From positions 19,753,001 to 19,817,000 of the forward strand of contig JAYKYS010000010.1 of the NCBI GenBank assembly GCA_036924285.1: a stretch of 64,000 nt of DNA, in the 5' to 3' direction. Positions 1-10,497 of the stretch are shown here, piece after piece. The notes below the pieces were generated by a model, which was given only the letters and a program-made list of their open reading frames with translations, was not told the origin of the DNA and made no database searches. Source of the DNA: Asterella californica (lineage: Eukaryota; Streptophyta; Marchantiopsida; Marchantiales; Aytoniaceae). The position numbers and the translations under genes were made by a program. How positions within the stretch are numbered: the stretch's first letter is position 1; each line of letters begins with the position of its first letter.

Positions 1-186
1 GCGGAAGACACGCATCTTCCGGAAGACGGCAACCATGGAAGCTTAACAACGTAAGGAGTAGGTGCACCTACCAGGTAGCACCGAATCGGTTAGGTAGGTC
101 AGGAGGGTCGAAACCCCTAAACTGCGGGGAAGATGCGCAGGAAGCGCATTAGCACACAAACCTATCTGCTTCTCGCATCGACCACT

Positions 187-2328
187 TGGTGGCGCGGGCC
201 TTCCACAGGCCAGAATCCGAGGACCGAGGGTATTGGCTCGAGAAGAAGATCTTGCCCAGGATCGTGAGTGAGTGAGTGACATGTGCCTGGAAGCACAACT
301 TGTCTCTTCCTGGAGGACAGGCAGGGAAGGAACGGGTGGAAGATCGAATCTTACCGAGAGCCGAAGAAGCGACTTCTGGCGAAGCTATTTCTGCATCTCT
401 TTCCCAAGGGGAAAACGTAGAAGACGAGGTACCTTGGAGATCATGACGTAGAGTTCCTGGAAGCAGTGTGGGTTGAGGGAGTGCCCGTCAACTGGGGCTC
501 ATTCTTCCACATATACGTACAGGCGGAGCTAGCGTACTTGAGTATCCCGACGGGAGGACACTTGACACCTTTCCTCTGCTACTTGTATGTAGCCATGGGG
601 GATCTCACGGAAGGACAGTTGGTGAAGTATGGGCCGACAGCGCAACCTGAGGCGAAGGAGGAGACCTCGGAAGAAGACGATCAAGCAGCAGCCGCAACTC
701 CCCCTCCCACTCTGATGCCGCAGCTGAGGCCCGGCTCTCATCAGAAGACGCTTCTGGTGAGGGAAGACGACTCCAGTGGGTCGGAAGACGCCACGCCTCC
801 GAGGAAGATGGGTCCTAGAAGTGTACCTAGGAAGACCACCTCTCTCATACATTCGGGATCGGAGTTTGACTCGGAGGAAGAACTGCTGAGTACCTGACCG
901 GAGCAGAAGATCGCTTCTGCCACACCAAGGAGTCTTCCGAAGACTCCAGAAGACGTAGGATGGATGGATACTCCTATTGCGATGCGGGGAAGCGCAGTGA
1001 AGAGGACCGCTTCTACCATGGGGAGAGATCTTCCACCCCCGAAGATGAGAAGAGTAGCTTCTTCCCGTGTGCAGAAGTTGAAGACCATTGTGGTGGAAGA
1101 GGCATCTTTGCCTCTGAAGACAAGGTCGACACCTCCAACCGAACTATGGAGATGAACCTGTCTTACGTAGAAAGAAGACTGGAAGAGTTCAGCGCCTTCT
1201 TTCACGCAGAGATCCAACCAGCTATGGAGTTGCTGGAGAAGAGAGCGAAGGCTCAAGAGAAGCCCTTGCAGCCTAGATTCGGTCTGCGCACCTTGATGCG
1301 TCAAGAAGAAGGCCAGAAGAAGACAGAAGCGCTGGAAGCTAATCTCCGCACCACGGAGAAGCTCGCAGCGAGGTACAAGACGGAAGCATTCGCTTCTTCC
1401 AAGGAGCTGACCCAACTGAGGAAGAGCAACCAGGAGTTGCAGGCGCGTTTACAGCAGCGCGACCAAGAGGTTCTCCGAGTGCGGGGGAAGATCACCGCCC
1501 TCGCAGAAGAGAGGACAACATGGAAGACGCAGCGGGAAGCTGCAGAAGCGCGAGTTGCAGCTGAGAAGATGCAGCGGGAAGCAGCGGAAGCTCGTGCGCA
1601 GGAGATGCTAGCACAATCGATGGAAGCACTTCGGAAGAAGTTCAACTTCACCGCGGGTAGGAAGCTGCTTACCCTGGCTAGAGACTGGGACGAGGAGTCC
1701 AGAGCGAGGTTGGTCGAGTGCAAGGAGAGCATGTTCAGGTATTTGGATCGGCAGATAGAGGGAGTGAAGACACTCTATGGTCTTCCCTTGACTCCGCCAC
1801 CTGCAACCGCATCTTCCCAAGCTCCAGCACCATCGACTGGATCTGGATTGGAGAAGGAGGAGTTCGACCTTGCTGTCCACTTAGTAGTGACAGCGTTGGA
1901 ACCCGAGAAGACACCGGAAGATGCCCTGGAAGACAAGATGTCTTCTGGAAGACAAGATGTCTTCTGGAAGACAAGAAGAAGAACCGTCTTCTCAGGTATT
2001 CTGCGTGGAGGAAGCGACTTCCCCGGACCCCTATGAGGTCGCCATGGTCCCTAGTGTCGCACCAATACCTCAGAAGAGCGAGGAAGCACCACTCGACCCA
2101 GCTTTCCAGAAGACGCTTCCGTCTTTGGAAGCCGAAGCAGAAGCCGAGGAAGAAGCAGCAGGAGAGACAGCAGGGCCAGCACAGAACGATGAGGAGGAAG
2201 CCACCTCAGTGACACCCGAGGTAATCGTAGAGCTTTCTAGCTTATCAGAAGCAGATAGGAGCTCCGATAAGGACAGATCAGGTAGAGATTGCCACCAAGC
2301 AATCAGAGTAGATAGTAACCGAAGTTGA
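187..2328 (+). pseudogene. LTR-encoded coiled-coil protein, copy E (N-terminally truncated, broken)
   Basis: Fragment of the protein encoded inside the giant LTR. In order it shows the WWRRAFHR block (about 187); a short globular segment ending in CYLYVAMG (about 600); an acidic linker with SSGSED and a basic PPRKMGPRS stretch (about 770-840); a basic segment (about 964-1155); and then about 200 residues of heptad-rich coiled coil (about 1150-1900) containing the repeated block MQREAAEARA. An acidic, proline-poor tail runs to about 2328. Damage includes a TGA at 895-897, a frameshift near 1145 and another caused by the 19-bp tandem repeat at 1926. No catalytic motif is visible. Its function is unknown. 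The architecture resembles accessory or gag-like ORFs of plant gypsy elements, but I do not recognise the family. Confidence 0.7.
1926..1975 (+). repeat. 19-bp tandem repeat, about 2.6 units
   Basis: Two perfect units of CTGGAAGACAAGATGTCTT (1926-1944, 1945-1963) are followed by a partial third. The unit is itself nearly palindromic around GAAGAC/GTCTTC. Nineteen is not a multiple of three, so expansion shifts the reading frame of the coiled-coil ORF here. The A copy near 9140-9170 lacks the expansion. Confidence 0.9.
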
Positions 2329-3810
2329 CAATTCCAGATTTAATAGGAACCGAACATGCTATCTTAAGGGTGACATTTTTCAGTGTAAAATTAGTTAGGC
2401 AGCCATGTGGCAGAGTAGGAAGCGCAAGAACAGGAAAGGGAGACCGTTTGCATGTGGAGGGGCAGCTTTTCTCTCCCTGGTGGTGGTTCCTTCTGTTCTC
2501 TTGTGGTGGATGCATAAGTAGGATCGAAGAGTGAAAATCTAGTTCGTTAGTGACATACACTACACCCGATGTTAGAGACATACGAATAGACTAGGATTAT
2601 ACCAGAGAGGTCTGCATGCTCGATACCAGCAGTGGTTCGAAGATGTAGATAGAGGTAGTGGACAATTTAGGAACAGGGAACGGCATCCTCGTGCAGTCCT
2701 GTTGGTTAGACTGTTGTGTCGAGGAGTAGGCGCAGGAAGTAGAGGGAGTGAGCTTCCCAATGCCAATGTGACATCTTCTCGGAGAATAGATTGCTGATTT
2801 GAGTGCAGAAGCTTAATTCGTGTCTTCTAGGTGGTGGGTTCCTTGAATTCGCTCCCAATTGTGCATGAGAAGTGTTCTTCTTGAGTGGCGGTGACTGTCA
2901 GCAGTGGTGGAAGTGCATCTTGGCTCGTCCAATGGAGCACTTAGGATCCGCGTACGGATGGTCTTATGGATAAGGGATCCCATATGACAGAGTAGTCGGA
3001 GCAGCGAAGAGAAGAAGAAAGAAGTCTTCTTCCATCACAGAAGACAACATCCTCAAGTAGAAAACAGTGCAACTGTACGCACGTTTGTTGTCTTCCTCTC
3101 CAAACTATTACAAGCAGGGATGGCTTGTTAGGCAGGATCTGGACTAGAGCCTGTCGGAATCTTAATTTCTCCTTTTCATCTTGTTTTCTCTTGTTTGGAT
3201 TTTCCCTTCTTCCCCATCTTCCCTCTTCTTCTCCATCTTCCTACCTTCTTCTAGTGAGCTTCCGAGATTTCTACTGAGCTTACGTGAAGGTGAATGTCGT
3301 TGTAGTGCTGCAGGAAGTCCATTTCCGTAGGCAGAAGCCTGGGAAGGCTACAGGGGGCATACACCCTGTGATTAATCTAACCCGTTGGAATGTGATTGCG
3401 AGAATAAGGTGTAACCGCCATGCTAGTCGACTTCTGCGAAGCAGGACAGTCTTCTGGAGGTGTGAGAAGTCGAGTTGGACCCCCAGAAGCCGAGAATTGC
3501 TTCGGGAAGACGGTACTGAGAAGACCGGAAGAAGTGACTTGGAAGCAGGAAGAGCGTCTTCCCGAACTTCTCTGTGAATAGTTGTGTGACATTTTAGTTA
3601 GTAGTCGTTTGTTTAGGTCCAGAGCACCTTTTTGAGTGTCTGGAAGACGCGTGGTTTTGTGAGAAGACGGGATTTCTAGACAAAATCTGTGTGTTTGTGT
3701 GTTTGAACAGATCTTAGAACTTAGAGCAGCGTTACTTGTGCAAATCCTCTGTGGGAACATTTATATCTTGTATACTAAATGGGCAAAAGGAGTAATCCTG
3801 CGACACTACA

Positions 3811-4632
3811 CGTGGTGTCTTCCGACCCACTGGAGTCGTCTTCCCTCACCAGAAGCGTCTTCTGATGAGAGCTGGGCCTCAGTTGTGGCATCAGAGTGGG
3901 AGAGGGAGTTGCGGTTGCTGCTCGATCATCTTCTTCCGAGGTCTCCTCCTTCGTCTCATGTTGCCTTGTTGGTCCATACTTCACCAACTGTCCTTCCGTG
4001 AGATCCTCCATGGCTACGTACAAGTAACAGAGGAAAGGTGTCAAGTGTCCTCCCGCCGGGGTACCCAAGTACGCTAGCTCCGCCTGTACGTATATGTGGA
4101 AGAATGAGCCCCAGTTGACAGGCACTCCTTCATCCCACACTGCTTCCAGGAACTCCACGTCCTGATCTCCAAGGTACCTCGTCTTCTGCGCTTTCTCCTT
4201 GGGAAAGAGATGCAGAAACAGCTTCGCCAGAAGTCGTTTCTTCGACTCCCGGTAAGATTCGATCTTCCACCCGTTCCTGCCCTATCTGTCCTCCATGAAG
4301 AGGCAAGTTGTGCTTCCAGGCACATGCCACTCATTCACGATCATGGACAAGATCTTCTTCTCGAGCCAATACCCTCGGTCTTCGGATTTTGGTCTGTGGA
4401 AGGCCCTACGCCACCAATCTTCAGTCCAGGAAGATGGTCTTCCTCGAACTACCCCTGCCTTCGTAGGCACACGGTTGCAAGGCGGTAATGCTACCCAAAC
4501 CTCCTCCAGTAGTCCCTGGTCGGCGAGGTTCCAATCCCACAGGAAGAAGTCGAGACCCAACTCCTTGAGGAAGGGTGTGGTCTCGGCCAACTCTGCTGCC
4601 GGTAACACCAACCCTCGAGGATGCATCGACAT
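3811..4632 (-). pseudogene. LTR-encoded protein, copy D, N-terminal domain
   Basis: The ATG at 4632 starts MSMHPRGLVLPAAEL, matching the start used in the right LTR (29819). The N-terminal domain is about 215 residues. It contains FLKELGLDFF, WDWNLADQGLLEEVW, EDWWRRAFHR, KKRLLAKLFLHLFPK and AELAYLGTPAGGHLTPF, followed by the acidic SSGSED linker. A TAG at about 4280 after the FMEDR motif interrupts an otherwise continuous frame. The ORF is cut at 3811 by the neighbouring LTR. It is rich in Trp, Leu and Arg, with no transmembrane segment or catalytic signature that I recognise. Confidence 0.68.
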
Positions 4633-6385
4633 ATTGGAAGATCTGTTGTACTAAGCCACACGCACTTACTGTGAGCTGAAGGCTCAGTCCTTCCCAAGTG
4701 CCCACAGTCCAGCTTCTACTTCTCAGAAGGCGAAACTAGTCTTCCAGAAGACAGCTACTCCGTCTTCCGGGATTCTAACAGTGCTTCCTAGATAGCTCTC
4801 TTCTTCCGAGCTATATCTAAACAATCCTAACTAAGCAAGGCCTCGCATGGATTACCAAGAAGACAACCCACCTTACATTACATCCTACTTCCTATCAGAA
4901 GATACAAGATTCGTGAAACGTAGAGTGCATAACAGGTTCAGAAGATGGTTGCGGGCTCCTGCGGTGACAGTGGTCTATGGGAAGACTCCCAGGATAGCTT
5001 CCGATTCAATGTCTTCTTCGGAAGATCTCCCAAAGTCAGACTTCCCTTCGCTGGTCTCACCTGTCTTCTTCTTCCTACGCGCAATCTATCCTCACAACAG
5101 ACTCAAGACATTTGCACTCTGTTCTTTTGACTTCTAACCCCTCGTACACACACAGAAGAAGCTTGCTGCATGATGAGAAGACATGACCCTCGACCATTCT
5201 CTCCAGATTCTGTCAGCAAGACTTCTCACAACTCTCTCCTAAGTTCGGGAAGAAGAAGGAATGGGCTGCTATGGGTCGGACAGAAGAGACCCGAAATGGA
5301 CCCTCACGTCTTCTCGCGCATTTTGCCAGCCCTTCCAGTCTTATAGTCTCTCTAGGAAGATGTGGATTTCAGAAGCTAGGACGACCGGGAGGCACATGCC
5401 TAGTTCCCGACTTCCAACTTCTCAAAATAAGAAAACAACTCACCAAGCCACTCGGAATTCGTACCAAGCCTCTCTTAACACAAAAGCAAAGCAAATCCAC
5501 TCTTGATACGAATTGTATACAGTCGACTTCCGAAGACAGTCCGGCTTCCAAAGACAATCTTCCGAAGATGTTCCAATCTTCCGAAGCGTCTTCTGTTCAA
5601 GGTTTCGGGAGTAGAGAGATGGTAGGGTAGGGAAATTGATAGCTGGGATCTTCAATTTGAGGGCTAGGGATAGGAAAGCTCGAATTGAACTCGAGAAGAG
5701 CAAGAAGATGTCTGACGGAAATTGAGCAGCGCATCCGCGCTCAATGTCACAATAGGAAAATAGGGACGAGGGAATCGATCAATCAGGTTGCCTGCAAACC
5801 ACCGGGGAAGCGCAGGGGATACCAAACAAAGGCGAGAAGCAGTGGGAAGAGAAAAGAACATGGGAAGAACCTCTACTATCTTCTGTCTGCTTCCCGAGTT
5901 GTCTTCTTCTTCCGCACGCTTCCGGCTCTGATCCCAGCTCCAATGCGACCCCACTGAGCTGCTTCCGCGGTCAGCTCCTGACTACGTCTCAATCGATTAA
6001 GCTAGTCCACCTTCGATTCCACTCAGCCGTCCTCCAATGTCAACTTCCGGGAGTTCACAGGAAACGTCTTCAGCTCACCACGCTTCCTGTGCTTCAGCAA
6101 TTTGACCTCGCCTTCCTTCTAGCTTCTAATCGATCCTATCCTCACTCAATTTCACCTCGCTGCCTTCTCACTCAAAGCTCACCCTCGAATCAATCTTCTC
6201 ATCCAAGAAACGCTCCTGCTGCGGCAAGCCGAAAATCTGCTAATGCGCTTCCTGTGCATCTTCCCCGCAGTTTAGGGATTTTGACCTTAGATGACTTATC
6301 CGACCTACCTACCGTCTTGGTGTTACCTAGTAGGTACACCTGCTCCTTTACTCAAAAATTCCGTGGTTAGGCCTTCGCGGTTCGC

Positions 6386-6480
6386 CGTCTTCCGGAAGAT
6401 GCGTGTCTTCTGCCGTCTTCCGTCTTCCGAAGACATCACCGAGAAGACACTTCCCGGAAGACGGTCGTCTTCCGAAGAAG
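6386..6480. repeat. GTCTTC/GAAGAC cluster near the start of LTR copy D
   Basis: Eight copies of GTCTTC or its complement GAAGAC occur in about 95 bp. Several are arranged as inverted pairs such as GTCTTCCGAAGAC and CTTCCGGAAG. The same cluster sits at the equivalent place in the LTRs at 21258-21379 and 31589-31700, 150-260 bp from the LTR start in element orientation, where enhancer or promoter elements are often found. The composition is visible directly; a regulatory role is inference. Confidence 0.75.
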
Positions 6481-6629
6481 TCAACTTAGTAATACAAATA
6501 GCTCATAAGATCATCTTCCTTCTAAGGAAGCCGTAATCTTAAGTAACAACGCTTCTTCAGTTATACAAACAAGTTAATAATCTTAAAATTTTCAAAAATT
6601 CGTGAATCCTGTAATTTGTGGGCACCACA

Positions 6630-7274
6630 ATAGTCTCTGCTCCTCTCTTCAGTATTTCAGAAGGAACGGGAGCAATACTCTTCTCAGCAGTCCTATCTAG
6701 CAACGTAGGCCTAGAAGAAACCTCAATATGTCCGGCATATATATCAGGATTTACTGGTGGCGCCATCAATGCATTTACAGTTGCAGCTGCGGCGATCTGA
6801 GGTAAACTTCTCATGCCTCCTCGTCCAAACTGTGTGTTCAGCGGCTCTCCAATCGAAGAAAGGTGTAGCCTACCGTTCTGGTAGCGAATCACACCATCTC
6901 ACAGAGCAGCCGTAAGCTCTTGACAGTCTCCACGAAAATGATCAGGACTGTCACACCATATACATCTACGAACAGGAGCACCTCTTGGACGTGCAGCAGC
7001 AGGCGCCGATGGCTGCTCTCTCTGTAGGTCAGCTAACTCCACCTTCAGTTCTCTCATCTGCCGAATCAAGTCATCGATCTGGTTTTGTTGTCCATGGTTC
7101 TCTGTAGGTCTCTTAATCGGTGCCCTTTGTGCAAGAACTGGCACCATTGGTATCAAAAGTACTGCAGCCGATACAAACAGGTCTAGGAGACGGAGCCGGA
7201 GGTTGCTGTACTTGAGGAGCAGTGTGAGGTTGAGCGGTCACTTCTGCAAGCGGACGTCCTCTCACAGCCACTCT
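6630..7274 (-). pseudogene. gag: gag C-terminal half of host gypsy element (element-3 lineage)
   Basis: The minus strand encodes a coiled segment (QNQIDDLIRQMRELKVELADLQ), then the zinc knuckle CIWCDSPDHFRGDC (C-X2-C-X4-H-X4-C, about 6930-6970), then RYQNGRLHLSS and FGRGGMRSL. The same order is seen in the gag at 44511-46580, where the knuckle is CIWCDSTEHHRKEC and FGRGGMRQV follows. A TGA after the knuckle region (6899) and frame changes show it is dead. The N-terminal half is at 31852-32581, so the two halves flank the giant element as expected for an insertion inside one gene. LTR copy D truncates it on the left at 6629/6630. Confidence 0.8.
7270..7274. repeat. Target-site duplication, left (ACTCT)
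   Basis: ACTCT immediately precedes the LTR terminus TGTAGTGACG. The same five bases follow the opposite terminus CACCACA at 31847-31851. This proves that 7275-31846 entered as a single unit. Confidence 0.9.
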
Positions 7275-8808
7275 TGTAGTGACGCAGGATTACTCTTTTT
7301 GCCCATTTAGTATACAAGATATCGTTCCCACAGAGGATTTACATAAGTAACGCTGCTCTAAGTTCTAAGATCTGTTCAAACATACAAACACACGGGTTCT
7401 GCCTAGAAATCCCGTCTTCTCACAAAACCACGCGTCTTCCAGATATGCCAAAATATACTCTGGATCTAACTAAACAACTACTAACTAAAATATCACACAA
7501 CTATTCACAGAGAAGCTCGGGAAGACGATCTTCCTGCTTCCAGGTCGCTTCTTCCGGTCTTCTCAGTACCGTCTTCTTGAAGCGCTTCTCGTCTTCTAGG
7601 GGTTCAGCTCGTCTTCTCGCACCTCCAGAAGAATGTCCTGCTTCGCAGAAGTCGACTAGCACAGTTGTTACACCTTACTCTCGCACTCACGTTCCAACGG
7701 GTTAGATTAATCACAGGGTGTATGTCCCCTGTAGCCTTCCTAGGCTTCTGCCTGCGGAAATAGTCTTCCTGCAGCACTACAACGACATTCACCTTCACGG
7801 AAGCTCAATAGAAGTCTCGGAAGCTCACTAGAAGAAGGTAAGAAGATGGGGAAGATGGGAGAAGAGGGGGAAGATGAGAAAATCCAAACAAGAGAAAACA
7901 AGATGAAAAGAAGAAATTAAGATTCCGACATGCTTCTAGTCCGGATCCTGACTAACAAGCCATCCCTGCTTGTAATAGTTTGGGGAGGAAGACAACAAAC
8001 ATGGGTATAGTTGCACCGTCTTCTTCTTGAGGATGTCGTCTTCTGCTGTGGGAAGAAGGCTTCTTTCTTCTTCACTTCGCTGCTCTGACTACTCTGTCTT
8101 CTGGGATCCCTTACCCATAAGACCGTCCGTACGCAGATCCCAAGTGCTCTACTGAACGAGTCAAGCTACAATGCCACACCTGCTGACAATCACCGCCACT
8201 CAAAGAGAACACTTCTCATGCACAATTGGGAGCGAATTCAAGGAAATCCACCACCCAGAAGACACGAATTAAGCTTCTGCACTCAAATCAGCAATCCATT
8301 CCCCGAGAAGAAGGTACATAGGTGTTGGGAAGCTCACTCTCTCTACTGTTTGTCCCTACTCCTCGACACATCAGTCTAACCAGCAGGACTGCACGAGGAT
8401 GCCGTTCCCTGCTCCTAGATTGTCCACTACCTCTGTCTACATCCTCGAACCACTGTTGGTAACGAACATGCAGACCCCTCCGGTATAATCCTAGTCTAAC
8501 ATCGGGTGTAGTGTGTGTGACCACTCAACTCATGTGTCTCTGGCTGCACTGAAAGATGTGTATGAGCGTGTGATGGCAGCCCGAATTCCTACTCTACGAT
8601 CCTACTTATGTCGCTGCCATGAGAACACAGAGGAACCACCACCAGGGAGAGAAAAACTGCCTCTCCACATGCAAACGGTTTTCCTTGCCTGTCTTTGCGG
8701 TTCCTACCCTGCCACATGGCTGTCTATTAATTTTACACTTGAAACTGCCACCCTTAAGATAGCATGTTTGATCCTACTAAATCTGGAATTGTCAACTTCG
8801 GTTACTAG

Positions 8809-10497
8809 CTACTCTGATTGCTCGGTGGTAATCTCTACCTGATCGACTCCTATCGGAACTACTAGCTCGGCTTCTGATGGGCTGGGAAGCCCTGCACTTA
8901 CCTCGGGTGTCGCTGAGGTAGCTTCCTCCTTATTGCTCTTCGCTAGCCCTGCTGTTGCTGCTGCTGCATCTTCCTCGGCTTCGACTTCTACTTCGGAAGA
9001 CAGAAGCGTCTTCTAGGAAGCTGGGTCGAGTGGTGCTTCCTCCATCTTCAGAGGCACTGGTGCGGGACTAGAGACCATGGCGACCTCATAGGGGTCCGAG
9101 GAAGTTGCTTCCTCCACGCGGAATACTTGAGAAGACGGCTCGTCTTCCTGTCTTCCGAGGCGTCTTCCGGAGTCTTCTCGGCTTTCAACGTTGTCACTAC
9201 CAAGTGTACAGCGAGGTCGAACTCTTCCTTCTCCATTTCGGATCCAGTCGATGGTGCTGGAGCTTGAGAAGATGCAGTTACAGGTGTCGGAAGCGAGGAA
9301 AGACCATAAAGTGTCTTCACTCTCTCTATCTGCCGATCCAAGTACTTGAACATGCTCTCCCTGCATTCCACCAACATCATCTTGGACTCGCTGTCCCATC
9401 CTCTAGCCAAGGTAAGTAACTTCCTACCCGTGGTGAAGTTGAACTTCTTCCGAAGCGCTTCCACCGACTGTGCTAGCATCTCCTGCGCACGAGCCTCCGC
9501 TGCTTCCCGCTGCATCTTCTCAACTGCAACTCGCGCTTCTAAGGCTTCTCGCTGCGTCTTCCATGTGATCTTCTCCTCGGCGAGGGCGGTGATCTTCTCC
9601 CGCACTCGAATGACCTCCTGATCGCACTGCTGTACACGCGCCTGCAACTCCTGGTTGCTCTCCCGAAGCTGCACCAGCTCCTTGGCAGAAGCGGCTGCTT
9701 CCGCCTTGTATCTGGCTGCGAGCTTCTCCGTGGTGCGGAGACTAGCTTCCAGCGACTCTGTCTTCTTCTGATCTTCTTCCTATCGCAGCAAGGTGCACAG
9801 ACCGAATCCAGGTTGCAAGGGCCTCTCCTAAGCCTTCGCTCTCTTCTCCAGCAACTCCATAGCTGGTTGGATCTCCTTGTGGAAGAAGGCGCTGAACTCT
9901 TCCAGTCTTCTTCCTGCGGAAGACAAGTTCATCTCCACTACTCGCTCTGAGGTGTCGATCTTGTCTTCCAGAGGCAAGGAAGCCTCTTCCACCACAATGG
10001 CCTTCATCTTCTACGCACAAGAAGAAGCTACTCTTCTCATCTTCCGGGGTGGAAGATCTCTCATGGTAGGAGCCGTTCTCTTCACTGCGCTTTCCCGCAT
10101 CGCAGTAGGAGTATCCTTTCTTCTCTTGTCTTCTGGAGTCTTCGGAAGACTCCCAGGTGTTGCAGAAGCGGTCTTCTGCTCCGATCAAGTACTCAGCAAT
10201 TCTTCCTCCAAGTCCGACTCCGATCTTGAATGAATGAGGGAGGTGGGCTTCCTAGGTACACTTCTAGGGCCCATCTTCCTTGGAGGCGTGACGTCTTCCG
10301 ACCCACTAGACTCATCTTCCAGCACCAGAAGCGTCTTCAGGTGAGAGCCGGGCCTCAACTGCGGCATCAGAGTGGAAGGGGGAGTTGCAGCTGCTGCTCG
10401 GTCATCGTCTTTCGAGGTCTTCTCCTTCACCTCCTGTTGCCCTGTTGGTCCATACTCCACCAACTGATCTCCCCTAAGATCCCCCATGGCTACGTAC
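8809..10497 (-). pseudogene. LTR-encoded coiled-coil protein, left LTR, C-terminal two thirds
   Basis: Minus-strand reading from the insertion point at 10497. It passes the acidic linker (SSGSED at about 10300), the PPRKMGPRS block, the basic segment with PPRKMRRV, and a long coiled coil (about 9930-9260) including QELQARVQQCDQEVIRVR and MQREAAEARAQEMLAQS. It ends in an acidic tail closed by the TAG at 8809-8811 (EQSE). Stops include the TGA after LLST at about 10185, matching the one in copy E, and two in the coiled-coil entry near 9830 and 9780. It is the continuation of 18912-19520. This copy retains the acidic C-terminus that is deleted from the right LTR. Confidence 0.7.
10494..10497. 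repeat. Target-site duplication, left (GTAC)
   Basis: GTAC precedes TGTAAACCC and is repeated at 18908-18911 after GTTACA. The uninterrupted right LTR has a single GTAC here (about 29209-29212), confirming a 4-bp duplication. Confidence 0.85.

Larger units (their letters stand above)
1..3810 (+). mobile_element. Giant-LTR copy E, plus orientation, 5' end outside window and internally deleted
   Basis: This segment reads in the sense direction of the giant LTR described at 26244-31846. It begins about 230 bp inside the LTR, since 1-35 corresponds to the reverse complement of about 31575-31615. It keeps the leader to about 180, then jumps directly into the middle of the LTR-encoded ORF, so roughly 1.5 kb of leader and ORF start is deleted. 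From 2329 to 3810 it is the non-coding LTR tail. It ends at 3810 with the same terminal CACTACA that closes the other copies. The sequence then switches to a second copy in the opposite orientation, inside that copy's ORF. I read this as an LTR, solo or attached to an element off the left edge, inserted in another LTR of its own family. The target duplication cannot be tested because the other end is outside the window. Confidence 0.8.
3811..6629 (-). mobile_element. Giant-LTR copy D, minus orientation, interrupted by copy E
   Basis: Read on the minus strand, this copy starts at 6629 with TGTGGTGCCCACAAA, the same first bases as the LTRs at 21524 and 31846. It runs through a leader of about 2.0 kb, enters the LTR-encoded ORF at 4632 and is cut at 3811 where copy E begins. 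The remainder should lie to the left of the window. Copies D and E share the variant ORF block VPVNWGSFFHIYVQAE, whereas the LTRs of the 7275-31846 element have ENVNWDAYVHNYVQ, so D and E form a separate subfamily. The flank at 6630 is gag of another gypsy element, so D is a separate insertion into that gene. Confidence 0.82.
7275..10497 (-). repeat. Left (3') giant LTR, part 1 (LTR tail and coiled-coil half of its ORF)
   Basis: Homologous to 26244-29212 of the right LTR. Its terminus TGTAGTGACGCAGGATTACTC matches 26244 exactly. It is cut at 10497 by insertion of gypsy element 1, and the LTR resumes at 18912. The empty site in the right LTR reads GGCTACGTACAAGTAAC, so the break lies right after GTAC. 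Confidence 0.9.

Noticed and set aside
1..3810. CRISPR array or satellite made of GAAGAC words
   Set aside because: Spacing is irregular, there is no constant repeat-spacer pattern, and the words continue through coding sequence.
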